This document shows, piece after piece, positions 51,752 through 60,446 of a stretch of 64,000 nt of DNA. Under the pieces are notes generated by a model. It was not told the DNA's origin. It was given only the letters and a program-made list of their open reading frames with translations, and searched no databases. The position numbers and the translations under genes were made by a program. The DNA lies in contig NZ_CP015118.1 of assembly GCF_002116905.1 (NCBI RefSeq), forward strand, positions 5,270,001-5,334,000, read 5' to 3'. This stretch comes from Piscinibacter gummiphilus (GTDB lineage Bacteria > Pseudomonadota > Gammaproteobacteria > Burkholderiales > Burkholderiaceae_C). Positions within the stretch are counted from its first letter, which is position 1, and each line of letters opens with the position of its first letter.

Positions 51752-52195
51752 TCACAGCATCCGGTGATATGTGATGAACACCTTCTCCCGTTCATACCCG
51801 AGCGACTCGTAGAGCGCCTGCGCCGCCAGATTCGTCGTCGCGGTTTCGAGCGTCAGGCGATGAACCGCCTGTTCGCCGAAGTGCCGGATCAGGTGCTGCA
51901 TCAGCACTTTCGCGTGCCCCATGCGGCGGGCCGAGGGATCGACGAAGAGGTCCGACAGGTAATGGAACGGCCGCATCGCGATGGAGCACTGGGACGGGTA
52001 GAGCTGCGCGAAGGCGACCGCCTCCCCGGCGTCGTCGACAAGCAGGAAGATCAACGATCGCCGCGCTTCCAGGTTCGCCGCGATGAACGCCCGGGCCCCT
52101 TCGGGGTCGCTCGGTTGTCCATAGAACCTCCGGTACTTGTCGAACAGCCCGGCCGCGGCTTCGAGGTGCTTTGCCTCGCACTGAAGAATTTTCAT
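51752..52195 (-). CDS. GNAT-family N-acetyltransferase
   Basis: 147-residue acetyltransferase. The acetyl-CoA loop is seen as LSDLFVDPSARRMGHAKVLM (a variant R-x-x-G-x-G/A form), with LETATTNLAAQALYESLGY near the C-terminus. The fold covers the whole protein. The substrate is not evident. It converges on the glycosyltransferase (16 bp between stops) and is followed on its own strand by nothing; the lpxR-like gene lies upstream, ending 42 bp before this start. Confidence 0.87.
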   Translation of the reverse strand: MKILQCEAKHLEAAAGLFDKYRRFYGQPSDPEGARAFIAANLEARRSLIFLLVDDAGEAVAFAQLYPSQCSIAMRPFHYLSDLFVDPSARRMGHAKVLMQHLIRHFGEQAVHRLTLETATTNLAAQALYESLGYEREKVFITYHRML

Positions 52196-52237
52196 GGGAT
52201 GCGGACTGTAGGGGATGCCCGTCCTGAACGCTCCCCC

Positions 52238-53293
52238 CTAGAACTCGTGCGCGATCGTGAAGCTCCCGAACACGGGCTTGCGCCGCTGGCCATCGAACTC
52301 GAGGCTGCGGTGGTACCGCGTCAGCGCGAACTTCCAGTCGTCGTAGCGCACCTGGAAGCCGTAGCTGAGTTCGCCGACCACCGCGCGCCGGTCCACCGAG
52401 TGGCTGTCGCGGAAGGTGTTGCCGTCGAGCACGAGGCTGTGCAGCACCCAGCGCACGTCGGCACCCACGAACACGTGGCCCGACCAGCCACGCCCGTGGC
52501 CGAACGACGGGCGGCGCGGCGCGGTGTTGTCCCCGGCCGCCCACAGCGGCAGGCTGCCGAAGTCGTCGGGGAGGCCGCGGCCGTAGCGCCACTGCAGGCC
52601 CGTGACGAGGTTCGTCGTGATGGTGCCGAGGCTGCCGCCCCAGTGCACGAGCGCGTCCATGTTCGGGCTCGGGCCATCCCACCGCTGCGTCCACTCCCGC
52701 TGCAACTGGAAGACGGGCTCGTCGTGCAGCTGGTTCGACCAGCCCTCGAAGTCGGTCGAGCCGGTGACCTTGTGCACGGCCTCCTGGACCTCCTGCCCCC
52801 GGGCCGACGGGCCCACCCAGCCGAGGCGGATCAGCCGGCTGTCGAGGCGGTTGCCGGTGCGGCCGTGGTAGCCGAAGGTGCCGGCGAGCAGCGCCGCATA
52901 GGGCCGATCGTCCACGATCAGGTCGCTGCGCGTGCCGTCGGTGGGGGTGTAGATCGCCTGCGCGAACGCGAAGGTCATGTTGCGCTGCTCCGCGTGGTGC
53001 GGCTGCAGCCACGTGAAGGCGTGGTTCACCCAGCGGGCCGCGGACGGCAGGCACGGGTCCTCGGTGTAGTCGGTGACGTTGGGCGACGCGAACGTGAAGA
53101 CGATGCCGTTCGTGTAGCCCTCGTCCTGCCCGCCGAGCAGGTCGTTGTCGACCCGCACCGCGACACTCGGTGGCTGGCCCTCGCGGACCGGGCATCCGTC
53201 GTCCGAGGCGGCGGCCCGGCCGCCCCACGCGAAGGCGGTGCAGGCCAGCAGGAGGGGGAACGTGCGGCGGGTCGGCGCGGGGATGGGCGGCAT
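52238..53293 (-). CDS. LpxR-like lipid A deacylase (outer membrane)
   Basis: Outer-membrane beta-barrel of the LpxR/DUF2219 family, 351 residues from the ATG at 53293; an ATG at 53338 would add 15 residues ahead of the signal peptide. The signal (TFPLLLACTAFAWGGRAAA) is followed by the catalytic calcium-site region VRVDNDLLGGQDEGYTNGI. The family DDRPYA motif and a NQLHDEPVFQL segment holding the likely active-site His come next. It ends with a terminal Phe, as barrel proteins do. Known LpxR removes the 3'-acyloxyacyl chain of lipid A. It is divergent from the LysR gene with about 240 bp between. Confidence 0.88.
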   Translation of the reverse strand: MPPIPAPTRRTFPLLLACTAFAWGGRAAASDDGCPVREGQPPSVAVRVDNDLLGGQDEGYTNGIVFTFASPNVTDYTEDPCLPSAARWVNHAFTWLQPHHAEQRNMTFAFAQAIYTPTDGTRSDLIVDDRPYAALLAGTFGYHGRTGNRLDSRLIRLGWVGPSARGQEVQEAVHKVTGSTDFEGWSNQLHDEPVFQLQREWTQRWDGPSPNMDALVHWGGSLGTITTNLVTGLQWRYGRGLPDDFGSLPLWAAGDNTAPRRPSFGHGRGWSGHVFVGADVRWVLHSLVLDGNTFRDSHSVDRRAVVGELSYGFQVRYDDWKFALTRYHRSLEFDGQRRKPVFGSFTIAHEF

Positions 53294-53533
53294 GTGGGCG
53301 TGGGCAGGAGGACCGGTGGATCCGCCCCTCCCGATCACCTGTGCCGCTCACGACCGGCGGGGCCCTTCCGGACCTCCATGCTCGGCGACGCGGACGCGGC
53401 CCCGTGTCAGCGAACGCCGCATCCGGTTGCCGGACGAACGCGTGGCCCGGTAGTTGCAAACCCCGATCGCACCGGGGGCGCATGCCGCTACCCTCGAACC
53501 CACGACGCCCCGACCTGCCGAAAGCCTTTTTCC

Positions 53534-54472
53534 GTGAACACCCGCTTCCTCGAAACCCTCGTCGTGCTCGCCCGCGTTCGCAGCTTCCGCGAAACGGCCC
53601 AGGTGCTCAACGCCACCCAGGCCGCCATCTCGCAGCGCATCGCCTCCCTCGAGGACGAGCTCGGCGCCGAACTGGTCGACCGCACGTCCCGCCGGCTGAT
53701 GCTCACGCCCGCGGGCGAACAGGTCGCCCGCCAGGCGCAGCGCATCCTGCAGCTCGAACGCGAGCTGGTGATGTCCACGAAACCCGAGGCCCCGCCGGCC
53801 GGCCGGGTGCGCATCGGCACCATCGAATCCGTGGTCCACACCTGGCTGTCGCCGCTGATCCGCATGCTGGCCGAGCGGTACCCGCAGGTGAACCCCGACA
53901 TCACGGTCGACACGGCCCGCAACCTCCAGGACCAGTTCCGCCTGCGCAAGCTCGACCTGATGATCCAGAACGACCCGTACGCCGAATCGGTGGGCAACAC
54001 CGACTACCGCGTGACCCCGCTGTGCGAGTTCCCGGTGCAGTGGGTGGCCCGGCCCGACCTGGTGCCGAAGGGGGGCACCATCACCATCGACGACCTCGAA
54101 CGGGTGCCGGTGCTCACGTTCTCGAAGACATCGAGCCCGCAGGCGCACGTGCGCGCGCTGTTCGTCGACCGCGACACCGAGCCGCGCGTGTGCAGCTTCC
54201 CGTCGGTGGAATCGATCATCCAGCTCGTGGGGGACGGGTACGGCATCGCCGCGATCCCGCCCGTGTTCGTGCGCGAGCGGCTGCAGCGCGGCGAGCTGCA
54301 GGTGTGCGAGGGGCCCGCGCTGCCGCCGCTGGTCATCACGGTGCTGAGCGAACGCGGCGCCAACAGCGCGGTGCGCGCCACCCAGGCGCTGACCACCGAG
54401 GTGGTGAACGGGTTCTGCGAGCGCGTGGGCGAGGCCTGGGCCCGCCGCCTCGATCCAGACCTGCCCGCCTGA
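53534..54472 (+). CDS. LysR-family transcriptional regulator
   Basis: 312-residue regulator. The N-terminal winged HTH is visible as SFRETAQVLNATQAAISQRI and LEDELGAELVDRTSRR; the effector domain begins VRIGTIESVVHTWLSP. The start is a GTG; the longer open frame upstream is a shadow of lpxR. Its stop directly abuts the stop of the biotin-carrier gene (TGATCA), a zero-gap convergent pair with the carboxylase/oxoprolinase operon. It is the obvious candidate regulator of that operon, though LysR regulators usually act on divergent genes, which here would be lpxR. Confidence 0.93.
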   Translation: MNTRFLETLVVLARVRSFRETAQVLNATQAAISQRIASLEDELGAELVDRTSRRLMLTPAGEQVARQAQRILQLERELVMSTKPEAPPAGRVRIGTIESVVHTWLSPLIRMLAERYPQVNPDITVDTARNLQDQFRLRKLDLMIQNDPYAESVGNTDYRVTPLCEFPVQWVARPDLVPKGGTITIDDLERVPVLTFSKTSSPQAHVRALFVDRDTEPRVCSFPSVESIIQLVGDGYGIAAIPPVFVRERLQRGELQVCEGPALPPLVITVLSERGANSAVRATQALTTEVVNGFCERVGEAWARRLDPDLPA

Positions 54473-54697
54473 TCAGCCGGCCAGCACCACCAGCACCTGG
54501 TCTTCCTCCACCATGTCGCCCTCGGCGGCCTGGATCGCCTGCACCGTGCCGGCACACGGCGCGGCGAGCGGGATCTCCATCTTCATCGACTCCACCACGA
54601 GCAGGGTGTCGCCCTCGGCCACCGCCTGGCCCACGGCCACCTCGACCTTCCACACCCGGCCACCCACCTCGGCCCGCACCTCGTGAAGATCAGCCAT
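54473..54697 (-). CDS. Free-standing biotin/lipoyl carrier domain protein
   Basis: 74-residue stand-alone biotinyl domain; the acceptor lysine is residue 39 in ESMKMEIPL, the biotin consensus, with a Gly-rich second half EGDMVEEDQVLVVLAG. It lacks the linker and regulatory N-terminus of AccB. It is the last gene of the operon and its ATG overlaps the end of pxpA by 8 bp. Together with the biotin carboxylase at 57.2-58.5 kb it would form a carrier/carboxylase pair separate from acetyl-CoA carboxylase. Confidence 0.9.
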   Translation of the reverse strand: MADLHEVRAEVGGRVWKVEVAVGQAVAEGDTLLVVESMKMEIPLAAPCAGTVQAIQAAEGDMVEEDQVLVVLAG

Positions 54698-55451
54698 GGC
54701 GCGGGGCCTCCAGCACGACACCGTCGGACTGCAGCGCCGCCCGCAGCGAACGCGCGAAGTCCAGCGCGCCCGGCTGGTCGCCGTGGATGCACAGGGTCTC
54801 CGCACGCAGCGGCACGTCGCGGCCGCTGACCGCCCGCACCGACCCCGACAGCATCTGCCGCACCTGCGCGAGCGACCGCGACACGTCCTCGATCATGGCG
54901 CCGGGCTGGCCGCGCGAGGTCAGCGAACCGTCGTCCTGGTAGCTGCGGTCCGCGAACACCTCGGAGGCCGTCCGCAGGCCCAGGGCCTCGGCCGCCGCGA
55001 TCATCTGGCTGCCGGCCAGGCCGAAGAGGATCAGCGTGGGGTCGACGTCGTGCACCGCGCGGGCGATGGCGTCGGCGAGCGCGCGGTCCTTCGCCGCCAT
55101 GTTGTAGAGCGCCCCGTGCGCCTTGACGTGGTTGAGCCGGCCGCCCGCGGCCCGCGCGAAGCCGGACAGCGCGCCCACCTGGTACACCACCATCGCGTGG
55201 GCGTCGTTCGGCGAGACCTGCATGTTGCGGCGGCCGAAGCCCTGCAGGTCGGGGAAGCTCGGGTGCGCCCCCACCTGCACGCCCCGCGCGAACGCGGCGC
55301 CGACCACGCGCCGCATCGTGGGGGGATCGCCCGCGTGGAAACCGCAGGCGATGTTGGCGGAGGTCACGTGGTCCAGCAGCGCGAGGTCGTCGCCCATCGT
55401 GTAGGCGCCGAACCCTTCGCCCATGTCGCAGTTGATGTCGAGGGTGGTCAT
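54690..55451 (-). CDS. pxpA: 5-oxoprolinase subunit A (LamB/YcsF family)
   Basis: 253-residue cytoplasmic protein of the LamB/YcsF family. Conserved regions are LDINCDMGEGFGAY (metal-site Asp/Glu), SANIACGFHAGDP, VGAHPSFPDLQGFGRR and HVKAHGALYN. With PxpB and PxpC it is known to hydrolyse 5-oxoproline with ATP. It overlaps pxpC upstream by 4 bases and the carrier gene downstream by 8, so it is firmly embedded in the operon. The presence of a full biotin system around it raises the question of whether the substrate is the usual one. Confidence 0.94.
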   Translation of the reverse strand: MTTLDINCDMGEGFGAYTMGDDLALLDHVTSANIACGFHAGDPPTMRRVVGAAFARGVQVGAHPSFPDLQGFGRRNMQVSPNDAHAMVVYQVGALSGFARAAGGRLNHVKAHGALYNMAAKDRALADAIARAVHDVDPTLILFGLAGSQMIAAAEALGLRTASEVFADRSYQDDGSLTSRGQPGAMIEDVSRSLAQVRQMLSGSVRAVSGRDVPLRAETLCIHGDQPGALDFARSLRAALQSDGVVLEAPRHG

Positions 55452-56452
55452 GGCGTGGCTCCATCGAAGGCTCGTTGCGCGCGCCTCAGCGCGGCGAGCC
55501 GGGTTTCTCGTTCGAGGTACAGGTCCTGCGCGTGTTCCAGCGTGACCGGCTCGAACCGCAGCGACTGCGACGGGGCGAGCTGGGAGAGCAGCGGCAGGTC
55601 GACGCTCGCCACATGGGCGATCTTCGGGTAGCCGCCCGCACTCTGGCGTTCGGCCATCAGCACGATGGGCTGCCCGTCGGGCGGCACCTGCACGGTGCCG
55701 AACGTGACCCCTTCCGAGATCAGTTCGCCGGGCGCCTGGCGCGCGAGGGCCGGGCCTTCCAGCCGGTAGCCCATGCGGTCGGACTGCGGACTCACCCGGT
55801 AGGTGGCCTGCGGGAACAGCGATTGGGCCTCCGCGGTGAACCCGTCCCAGTGTTCGCCGGGCACGACCCGCACGACGGTCACCGCACCGGGGTCGGCCGA
55901 CGGCACCTGGCGGCCGGCCTCCAGCCCCGGCACCGGCACCACCGCGAACGCGCGGTCGGCCACGCCGTCCGGCGGCGCGGTGCCCGTGTCGCCGGTGTCG
56001 AGCACGTCGCCCTTGCGCAGCGCACGTCCCTCGAACCCGCCGAACCCGCCCCGCACGAACGTGCTGCGGCTGCCCATCACCGGGGCCACGTCGAAGCCGC
56101 CGCGCACGGCGATGCAGGTGCGCAGGCCGTCGACGCGCTTGCCGAAGTCGAGCTGGGTGCCCGCGGCGACCCACACCCGCTGGTGCAGCGGCACGGGCTC
56201 CGTGCCGATGCGGGGCGACAGGTCGCCCCCGCAGATGGCGATCCACGTGGCGGCCTCGAAACGCAGGCTCGGCCCCATCAGCACGATCTCGAGCGTGGCC
56301 TCGTCGCCGCCGTTGCCGGCCAGCAGGTTCGCCACCTGGTGCGACCAGGTGTCGATGGCCCCGCCCACCGGCACGCCGAAGCGCTGGTGGCCCCAGCGGC
56401 CGAGGTCCTGCAACTGGGTCTGGGCGCCGGGCTTGAGCACGTCGATCTTCAT
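55448..56452 (-). CDS. pxpC: 5-oxoprolinase subunit C (biotin-dependent carboxyltransferase family, KipA-like)
   Basis: 334-residue protein of the AHS2/KipA family. Typical stretches are PGAQTQLQDLGRWGHQRFGV and GPALARQAPGELISEGVTFG. The family is named biotin-dependent carboxyltransferase because the same fold forms part of the carboxyltransferase of urea carboxylase. Start and stop overlap pxpB and pxpA by four bases each. Confidence 0.93.
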   Translation of the reverse strand: MKIDVLKPGAQTQLQDLGRWGHQRFGVPVGGAIDTWSHQVANLLAGNGGDEATLEIVLMGPSLRFEAATWIAICGGDLSPRIGTEPVPLHQRVWVAAGTQLDFGKRVDGLRTCIAVRGGFDVAPVMGSRSTFVRGGFGGFEGRALRKGDVLDTGDTGTAPPDGVADRAFAVVPVPGLEAGRQVPSADPGAVTVVRVVPGEHWDGFTAEAQSLFPQATYRVSPQSDRMGYRLEGPALARQAPGELISEGVTFGTVQVPPDGQPIVLMAERQSAGGYPKIAHVASVDLPLLSQLAPSQSLRFEPVTLEHAQDLYLERETRLAALRRAQRAFDGATP

Positions 56453-57168
56453 GGCGAAACCTCCGCCTGGCGCGCCACCAGGTCCTGGTACGCGGCCTCG
56501 TCGATCGGGACGAACCGGATCGCATCGCCCGGCCCCAGCAGGCACGGGACCGCCGCGGCGGGATCGAACAGGCGCAACGGCGTGCGGCCGATGAGGTTCC
56601 ATCCGCCGGGCGTGTTCAGTGGGTAGATGCACGTCTGGTCGCGCGCGATCGCCACCGACCCGGGCGGGATGTGGGTGCGCGGGGTGGTGCGGCGCGGCAT
56701 CGAGAGCGTGGCGTCGAGGCCGCCGATGAACGGGAACCCCGGCGCGAAGCCCAGCATGTGGACGCGGTGCGGCGACCGGACGTGGCGGTCGATCACCTCC
56801 GTGGCGCTCAAGCCGCAACGCATGGCCACGTCGTCGAGGTCGGGGCCGGCTTCGCCGCCGTACCAGACCGGCACCTCGAACACCCGCGTGTCGGCCGCGC
56901 GCGTGCCGAGGTCCCGGGCCAGGCGGTCCAGCACCGCGGCGCGCATGCGGGCGTGGGGTGAACCGTCGCCGGGCGGTGCGAGCTCGGGCCGGTAGTGCAC
57001 CGTCACGGTCGTGAACGCAGGCACCACGTCGCGCTGGCCGGCCAGCGGCTGGTCGAGCAGGTGCTGGGCGAAGGCGTGCACGCGGTCGCTGGTGTCGGCG
57101 TCGACGCGGTCGCCGAAGCCGACCAGCAGCGCGCAGTCGCCCACGGGCTCGATGCGCCAGGCCGTCAT
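56449..57168 (-). CDS. pxpB: 5-oxoprolinase subunit B (KipI-like)
   Basis: 239-residue protein of the AHS1/KipI family. It starts MTAWRIEPVGDCALLVGFGD and has the diagnostic VHMLGFAPGFPFIGGLD and TPGGWNLIGRTPLRLFDP near the C-terminus. PxpB and PxpC form the heteromer that in homologous systems is either 5-oxoprolinase BC or, when fused, the carboxyltransferase of urea carboxylase. It overlaps accC-like and pxpC genes by four bases at each end. Confidence 0.93.
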   Translation of the reverse strand: MTAWRIEPVGDCALLVGFGDRVDADTSDRVHAFAQHLLDQPLAGQRDVVPAFTTVTVHYRPELAPPGDGSPHARMRAAVLDRLARDLGTRAADTRVFEVPVWYGGEAGPDLDDVAMRCGLSATEVIDRHVRSPHRVHMLGFAPGFPFIGGLDATLSMPRRTTPRTHIPPGSVAIARDQTCIYPLNTPGGWNLIGRTPLRLFDPAAAVPCLLGPGDAIRFVPIDEAAYQDLVARQAEVSP

Positions 57169-58541
57169 GCCGGTGCTCCCGCGGGGGTGACCAGCGCGGC
57201 CCGGGTGCGCTCGACCCAGCCGGTGTCCACGTCGCCGGCGACGAAGTCGGGGTGGGCCACCACGGCCTCGAGGAAGGTGACGTTGTTGCGCACGCCTTCG
57301 ATGTGGCTGTCGGCCAGGGCCTCGCGCAGTCGGGCCAGCGCGGCCGGGCGGTCCAGGCCCCACACGATGAGCTTGGCGATCATCGGGTCGTAGTACGGCG
57401 TGATGGTGTCGCCCTCGCGGACACCGGTGTCGATGCGCACGTGCGGCCGGCCGTCCGGCAGGCTGAACCGCTCGAGCCGGCCGGGCGACGGCAGGAAGTT
57501 CTTCGCCGGGTTCTCGGCGTACAGCCGGCACTCGATGGCCGCACCGGACGTGGTGATGGCCTCCTGCGCCACCGGGGTGAACGTGCCGGCCGCCAGCCGG
57601 ATCTGGGCCTGCACCAGGTCCCATCCGGTCACGCCTTCGGTCACCGGGTGCTCGACCTGGATGCGCGTGTTCATCTCGAGGAAGAAGAACGTCATCGCGT
57701 CGGCGTCCACGATGAACTCCACCGTGCCCGGGCCGCGGTAGCGCTGGTGCGCCGCGAGCGCGACGGCCGCCTCGCACATGCGCGCGCGCATGGCGTCGGG
57801 CAGGCCCGGCGCCGGGCTTTCCTCGATGATCTTCTGGAACCGCCGCTGCACCGAGCACTCGCGCTCGAACAGGTGCACCGCGGTGCCGTCACCATGGCCG
57901 AACACCTGGATCTCGATGTGGCGGGCACGGGCCACGAGGCGTTCGAGGTACACCGTGCCGTCCTTGAACGCCTTCGCGGCCATCTGCTGCGTGGCGGCCA
58001 CCGATGCGCGCAGCTGCTCCGGCGTGTCGACCCGGCGCATGCCGATGCCGCCGCCACCGCCGGTGGCCTTCACGAGCAGCGGGTAGCCGACCGCCGCGGC
58101 GGCCTCCTCCAGGCCATCGAGCGCGTCGAGGGCGAAGCGCCGGCTGCCCGGCAGCACCGGCACCCCGGCCGCTTCGGCGATGGCGCGGGCGCGCTGCTTG
58201 TCGCCCATGTCCTCGATGCTGTCGGGGCGAGGGCCGATCCACGTGATGCCGGCGGCTTCGGCGGCACGCGCGAAGCCCGTGTTCTCGGACAGGAATCCGT
58301 AACCCGGGTGCACGCCATCGGCGCCGTGCTTCAGCGCGGCGGCGAGGATGCGTTCGCCGTCGAGGTAGCTCTGCGCCGACGGCGCCGGTCCGACGGGTTC
58401 GGCCGCGTCGGCCAGTTGCACGTGCAGCGCGTTGACGTCCGCCTCGGAGTACACCGCGACGGTGGCGATGCCGAGCGCCCGGCAAGCGCGGATGACGCGG
58501 CAGGCGATCTCGCCGCGGTTGGCGATCAGGATGCGTTTCAT
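57165..58541 (-). CDS. Biotin carboxylase subunit (operon paralogue of AccC)
   Basis: 458-residue biotin carboxylase with the complete ATP-grasp set: LIANRGEIACRVIRACRALG, HPGYGFLSENTGFA, ATGGGGGIGMRR and EMNTRIQVEHPVTEGVTG. It is a diverged paralogue of the housekeeping accC at 19-20.3 kb (VKATGGGGGIGM versus KAAGGGGGRGM) and is not accompanied by an acyl-CoA carboxyltransferase. Instead it is coupled by a four-base overlap to pxpB. This supports a dedicated carboxylase function inside this operon. The stop lies within the pxpB start. Confidence 0.94.
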   Translation of the reverse strand: MKRILIANRGEIACRVIRACRALGIATVAVYSEADVNALHVQLADAAEPVGPAPSAQSYLDGERILAAALKHGADGVHPGYGFLSENTGFARAAEAAGITWIGPRPDSIEDMGDKQRARAIAEAAGVPVLPGSRRFALDALDGLEEAAAAVGYPLLVKATGGGGGIGMRRVDTPEQLRASVAATQQMAAKAFKDGTVYLERLVARARHIEIQVFGHGDGTAVHLFERECSVQRRFQKIIEESPAPGLPDAMRARMCEAAVALAAHQRYRGPGTVEFIVDADAMTFFFLEMNTRIQVEHPVTEGVTGWDLVQAQIRLAAGTFTPVAQEAITTSGAAIECRLYAENPAKNFLPSPGRLERFSLPDGRPHVRIDTGVREGDTITPYYDPMIAKLIVWGLDRPAALARLREALADSHIEGVRNNVTFLEAVVAHPDFVAGDVDTGWVERTRAALVTPAGAPA

Positions 58542-58569
58542 GGTGGAACGGTAGAAGCGGAGGCCACCC

Positions 58570-59868
58570 TCAGCGCATGGCGCCGGGCAGCCCCATCACG
58601 ATCTGGGGGAATGCGGTGATGAGCACGACGGCCACCACCAGCAGGAGGAAGAACGGGAGCGCCATGCGCGCCAGCCTGAAGAGCTGCATCCCGGTGATGC
58701 CCTGGATCACGAACAGGTTGAAGCCCACCGGCGGCGTGATCTGGGCCATCTCGACCACGAGGATCAGGTAGATGCCGAACCACAGCGGGTCGATGCCGGC
58801 GGCCTGCACCGCGGGCAGCAGCACCGCGGTGGTCAGCACGACGATGGAGATGCCGTCGAGGAAGCAGCCGAGCAGCACGAAGAACACGGTCAGCACGGCG
58901 AGCAGCCCGTAGGCGGACAAGCCGAGCGACGAGATCCACTGGGCCACGTTGGCCGGCAGGCCGGTGAAGCTCATCGCGCTCGTGAGGTACGCCGCGCCCA
59001 TCAGGATGAAGGTGATCATGCAGGACGTGCGCGCCGCCCCCATCAGGCTGTCCGTGAACGACTTGCGGGTGAGCGAGCCGCCCAGGCCCGCGATGACCAG
59101 CGAGCCGATCACCCCGATGGCCGCGGCCTCGGTGGCCGTCGCGATGCCGGCGTAGATGGAGCCGATGACCCCGGCGATCAGGATGCCCACGGGCGCGAGC
59201 AGGCGCAGCCGCTTGAACCGCTCGCCCCAGGGCACGTGTTCGTCGTCCTTCGGCACGCGGTCGGGGTGGCGCAGCGACCACAGCGCGATGTAGCCGGAGA
59301 ACAGCACCATCAGCATGAGGCCCGGCAGGATGCCGGCGGTGAAGAGCTTGACGATCGACACCTGCGCGGCCACCCCGTAGACAATCATCACGATCGACGG
59401 CGGGATCAGCAGGCCCAGCGTGCCGGCGCCGGCCAGCGACCCGATGCTGATCGCGTCGTCGTAGCCGCGCGACTTCAGCTCGGGCAGCGAGATGCGGCCG
59501 ATGGTGGCGGCCGTGGCCGCCGACGAGCCGCTCACCGCCGCGAAGATGCCGCAGCCGAGCACGTTGACGTGCACGAGGCGTCCCGGCAGGCCGCGCACCC
59601 ACGGGCCGAGGCCCGAGAACATGTCCTCGGCGAGCCGCGTGCGGTACAGGATCTCGCCCATCCAGATGAAGAGCGGCAGCGCGGTCAGCGCCCAGCTCGC
59701 GGTGGCGCCCCACGCGGTGGTGGCGAACAGCACGCCGGGGGGCGCGGAGGTGAAGAGCATCAGCCCGGCCAGGCCACAGCCGAGCAGGGCCAGGGCCACC
59801 CACACGCCGAGGCCCAGCATCAGGAACAGCACCGCCATCAGCACGGCGGCTTGGGTGAGGTCGCTCAC
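58570..59868 (-). CDS. TRAP transporter large permease (DctM)
   Basis: 432-residue inner-membrane permease with about twelve helices, the DctM/large subunit of a tripartite ATP-independent periplasmic transporter. Helical Gly/Ala-rich stretches such as PPSIVMIVYGVAAQVSIVKL and IWMGEILYRTRLAEDMFSG are typical. Such systems import organic acids using ion gradients and a binding protein. It is 28 bp upstream of the biotin carboxylase and 46 bp downstream of the small permease. Confidence 0.94.
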   Translation of the reverse strand: MSDLTQAAVLMAVLFLMLGLGVWVALALLGCGLAGLMLFTSAPPGVLFATTAWGATASWALTALPLFIWMGEILYRTRLAEDMFSGLGPWVRGLPGRLVHVNVLGCGIFAAVSGSSAATAATIGRISLPELKSRGYDDAISIGSLAGAGTLGLLIPPSIVMIVYGVAAQVSIVKLFTAGILPGLMLMVLFSGYIALWSLRHPDRVPKDDEHVPWGERFKRLRLLAPVGILIAGVIGSIYAGIATATEAAAIGVIGSLVIAGLGGSLTRKSFTDSLMGAARTSCMITFILMGAAYLTSAMSFTGLPANVAQWISSLGLSAYGLLAVLTVFFVLLGCFLDGISIVVLTTAVLLPAVQAAGIDPLWFGIYLILVVEMAQITPPVGFNLFVIQGITGMQLFRLARMALPFFLLLVVAVVLITAFPQIVMGLPGAMR

Positions 59869-59914
59869 GGAAGTCCTTTCGGGAACAGGTCGGGGGGCGC
59901 GGTGCGCCCGCGCG

Positions 59915-60421
59915 TCATTCGGTGCGGGCGACTTCCGCCGAAGCGTCGGCCGGCGGGCGCCCCGTGGCCACGCGCCACAGGCGGTCGGCGAGCATCACCG
60001 CCAGCAGCGCCATGCCCACGGCCATCGACAGCTGCGGGATCCAGAGCGGCACGCGCAACATGCCCTGGGCCACCTCGCCGTACTGCCACGACTCGAAGAC
60101 GAAGGTGACGGTGTGCCAAGCGGCCCACCCGGCGAGCCCGCAGCCGATGGCCGTGGCCAGCACCTCGAACCCGCGCTCCCAGCCCTTCGGCAGGAACTGC
60201 AGCATCAGCGTGACGCGGATGTGGTCGCCGTGGCGCATGGCGTAGGGCAAGGCCAGGAAGGCCGAGGCGGCCATCGCCCACGCGGCGAAGTCGTCCGCCG
60301 CGGGGATCTGCTGGCCGAACAGCCGCGCGACGATCTGCGCGGTGATGACGAGGCCGATGGCCGCGAGCGAGGCGGCCGCCGCGGCCCCGGAGGCTGCGGC
60401 GATGCGGTCGAGCCAGTTCAT
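59915..60421 (-). CDS. TRAP transporter small permease (DctQ)
   Basis: 168-residue, four-helix inner-membrane protein that connects the binding protein and large permease. The start at 60421 (MNWLDRIAAASGAAAAASLA) is preferred over 60487, which would add a non-hydrophobic leader. The family motif around AADDFAAWAMAASAFLALPYAMRHGDHIRV is represented here by DDFAAWAMAASAFLALPYA and RHGDHIRV. It is 25 bp downstream of the binding-protein gene. Confidence 0.9.
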   Translation of the reverse strand: MNWLDRIAAASGAAAAASLAAIGLVITAQIVARLFGQQIPAADDFAAWAMAASAFLALPYAMRHGDHIRVTLMLQFLPKGWERGFEVLATAIGCGLAGWAAWHTVTFVFESWQYGEVAQGMLRVPLWIPQLSMAVGMALLAVMLADRLWRVATGRPPADASAEVARTE

Positions 60422-60446
60422 GGCGGAGTCCGTGGTGCGGGCGGGC

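Noticed and set aside
54473..58541. Urea amidolyase (urea carboxylase plus allophanate hydrolase)
   Set aside because: PxpB and PxpC are homologous to urea carboxylase parts, but there is no allophanate hydrolase amidase domain and PxpA is present, so simple urea use is not supported.
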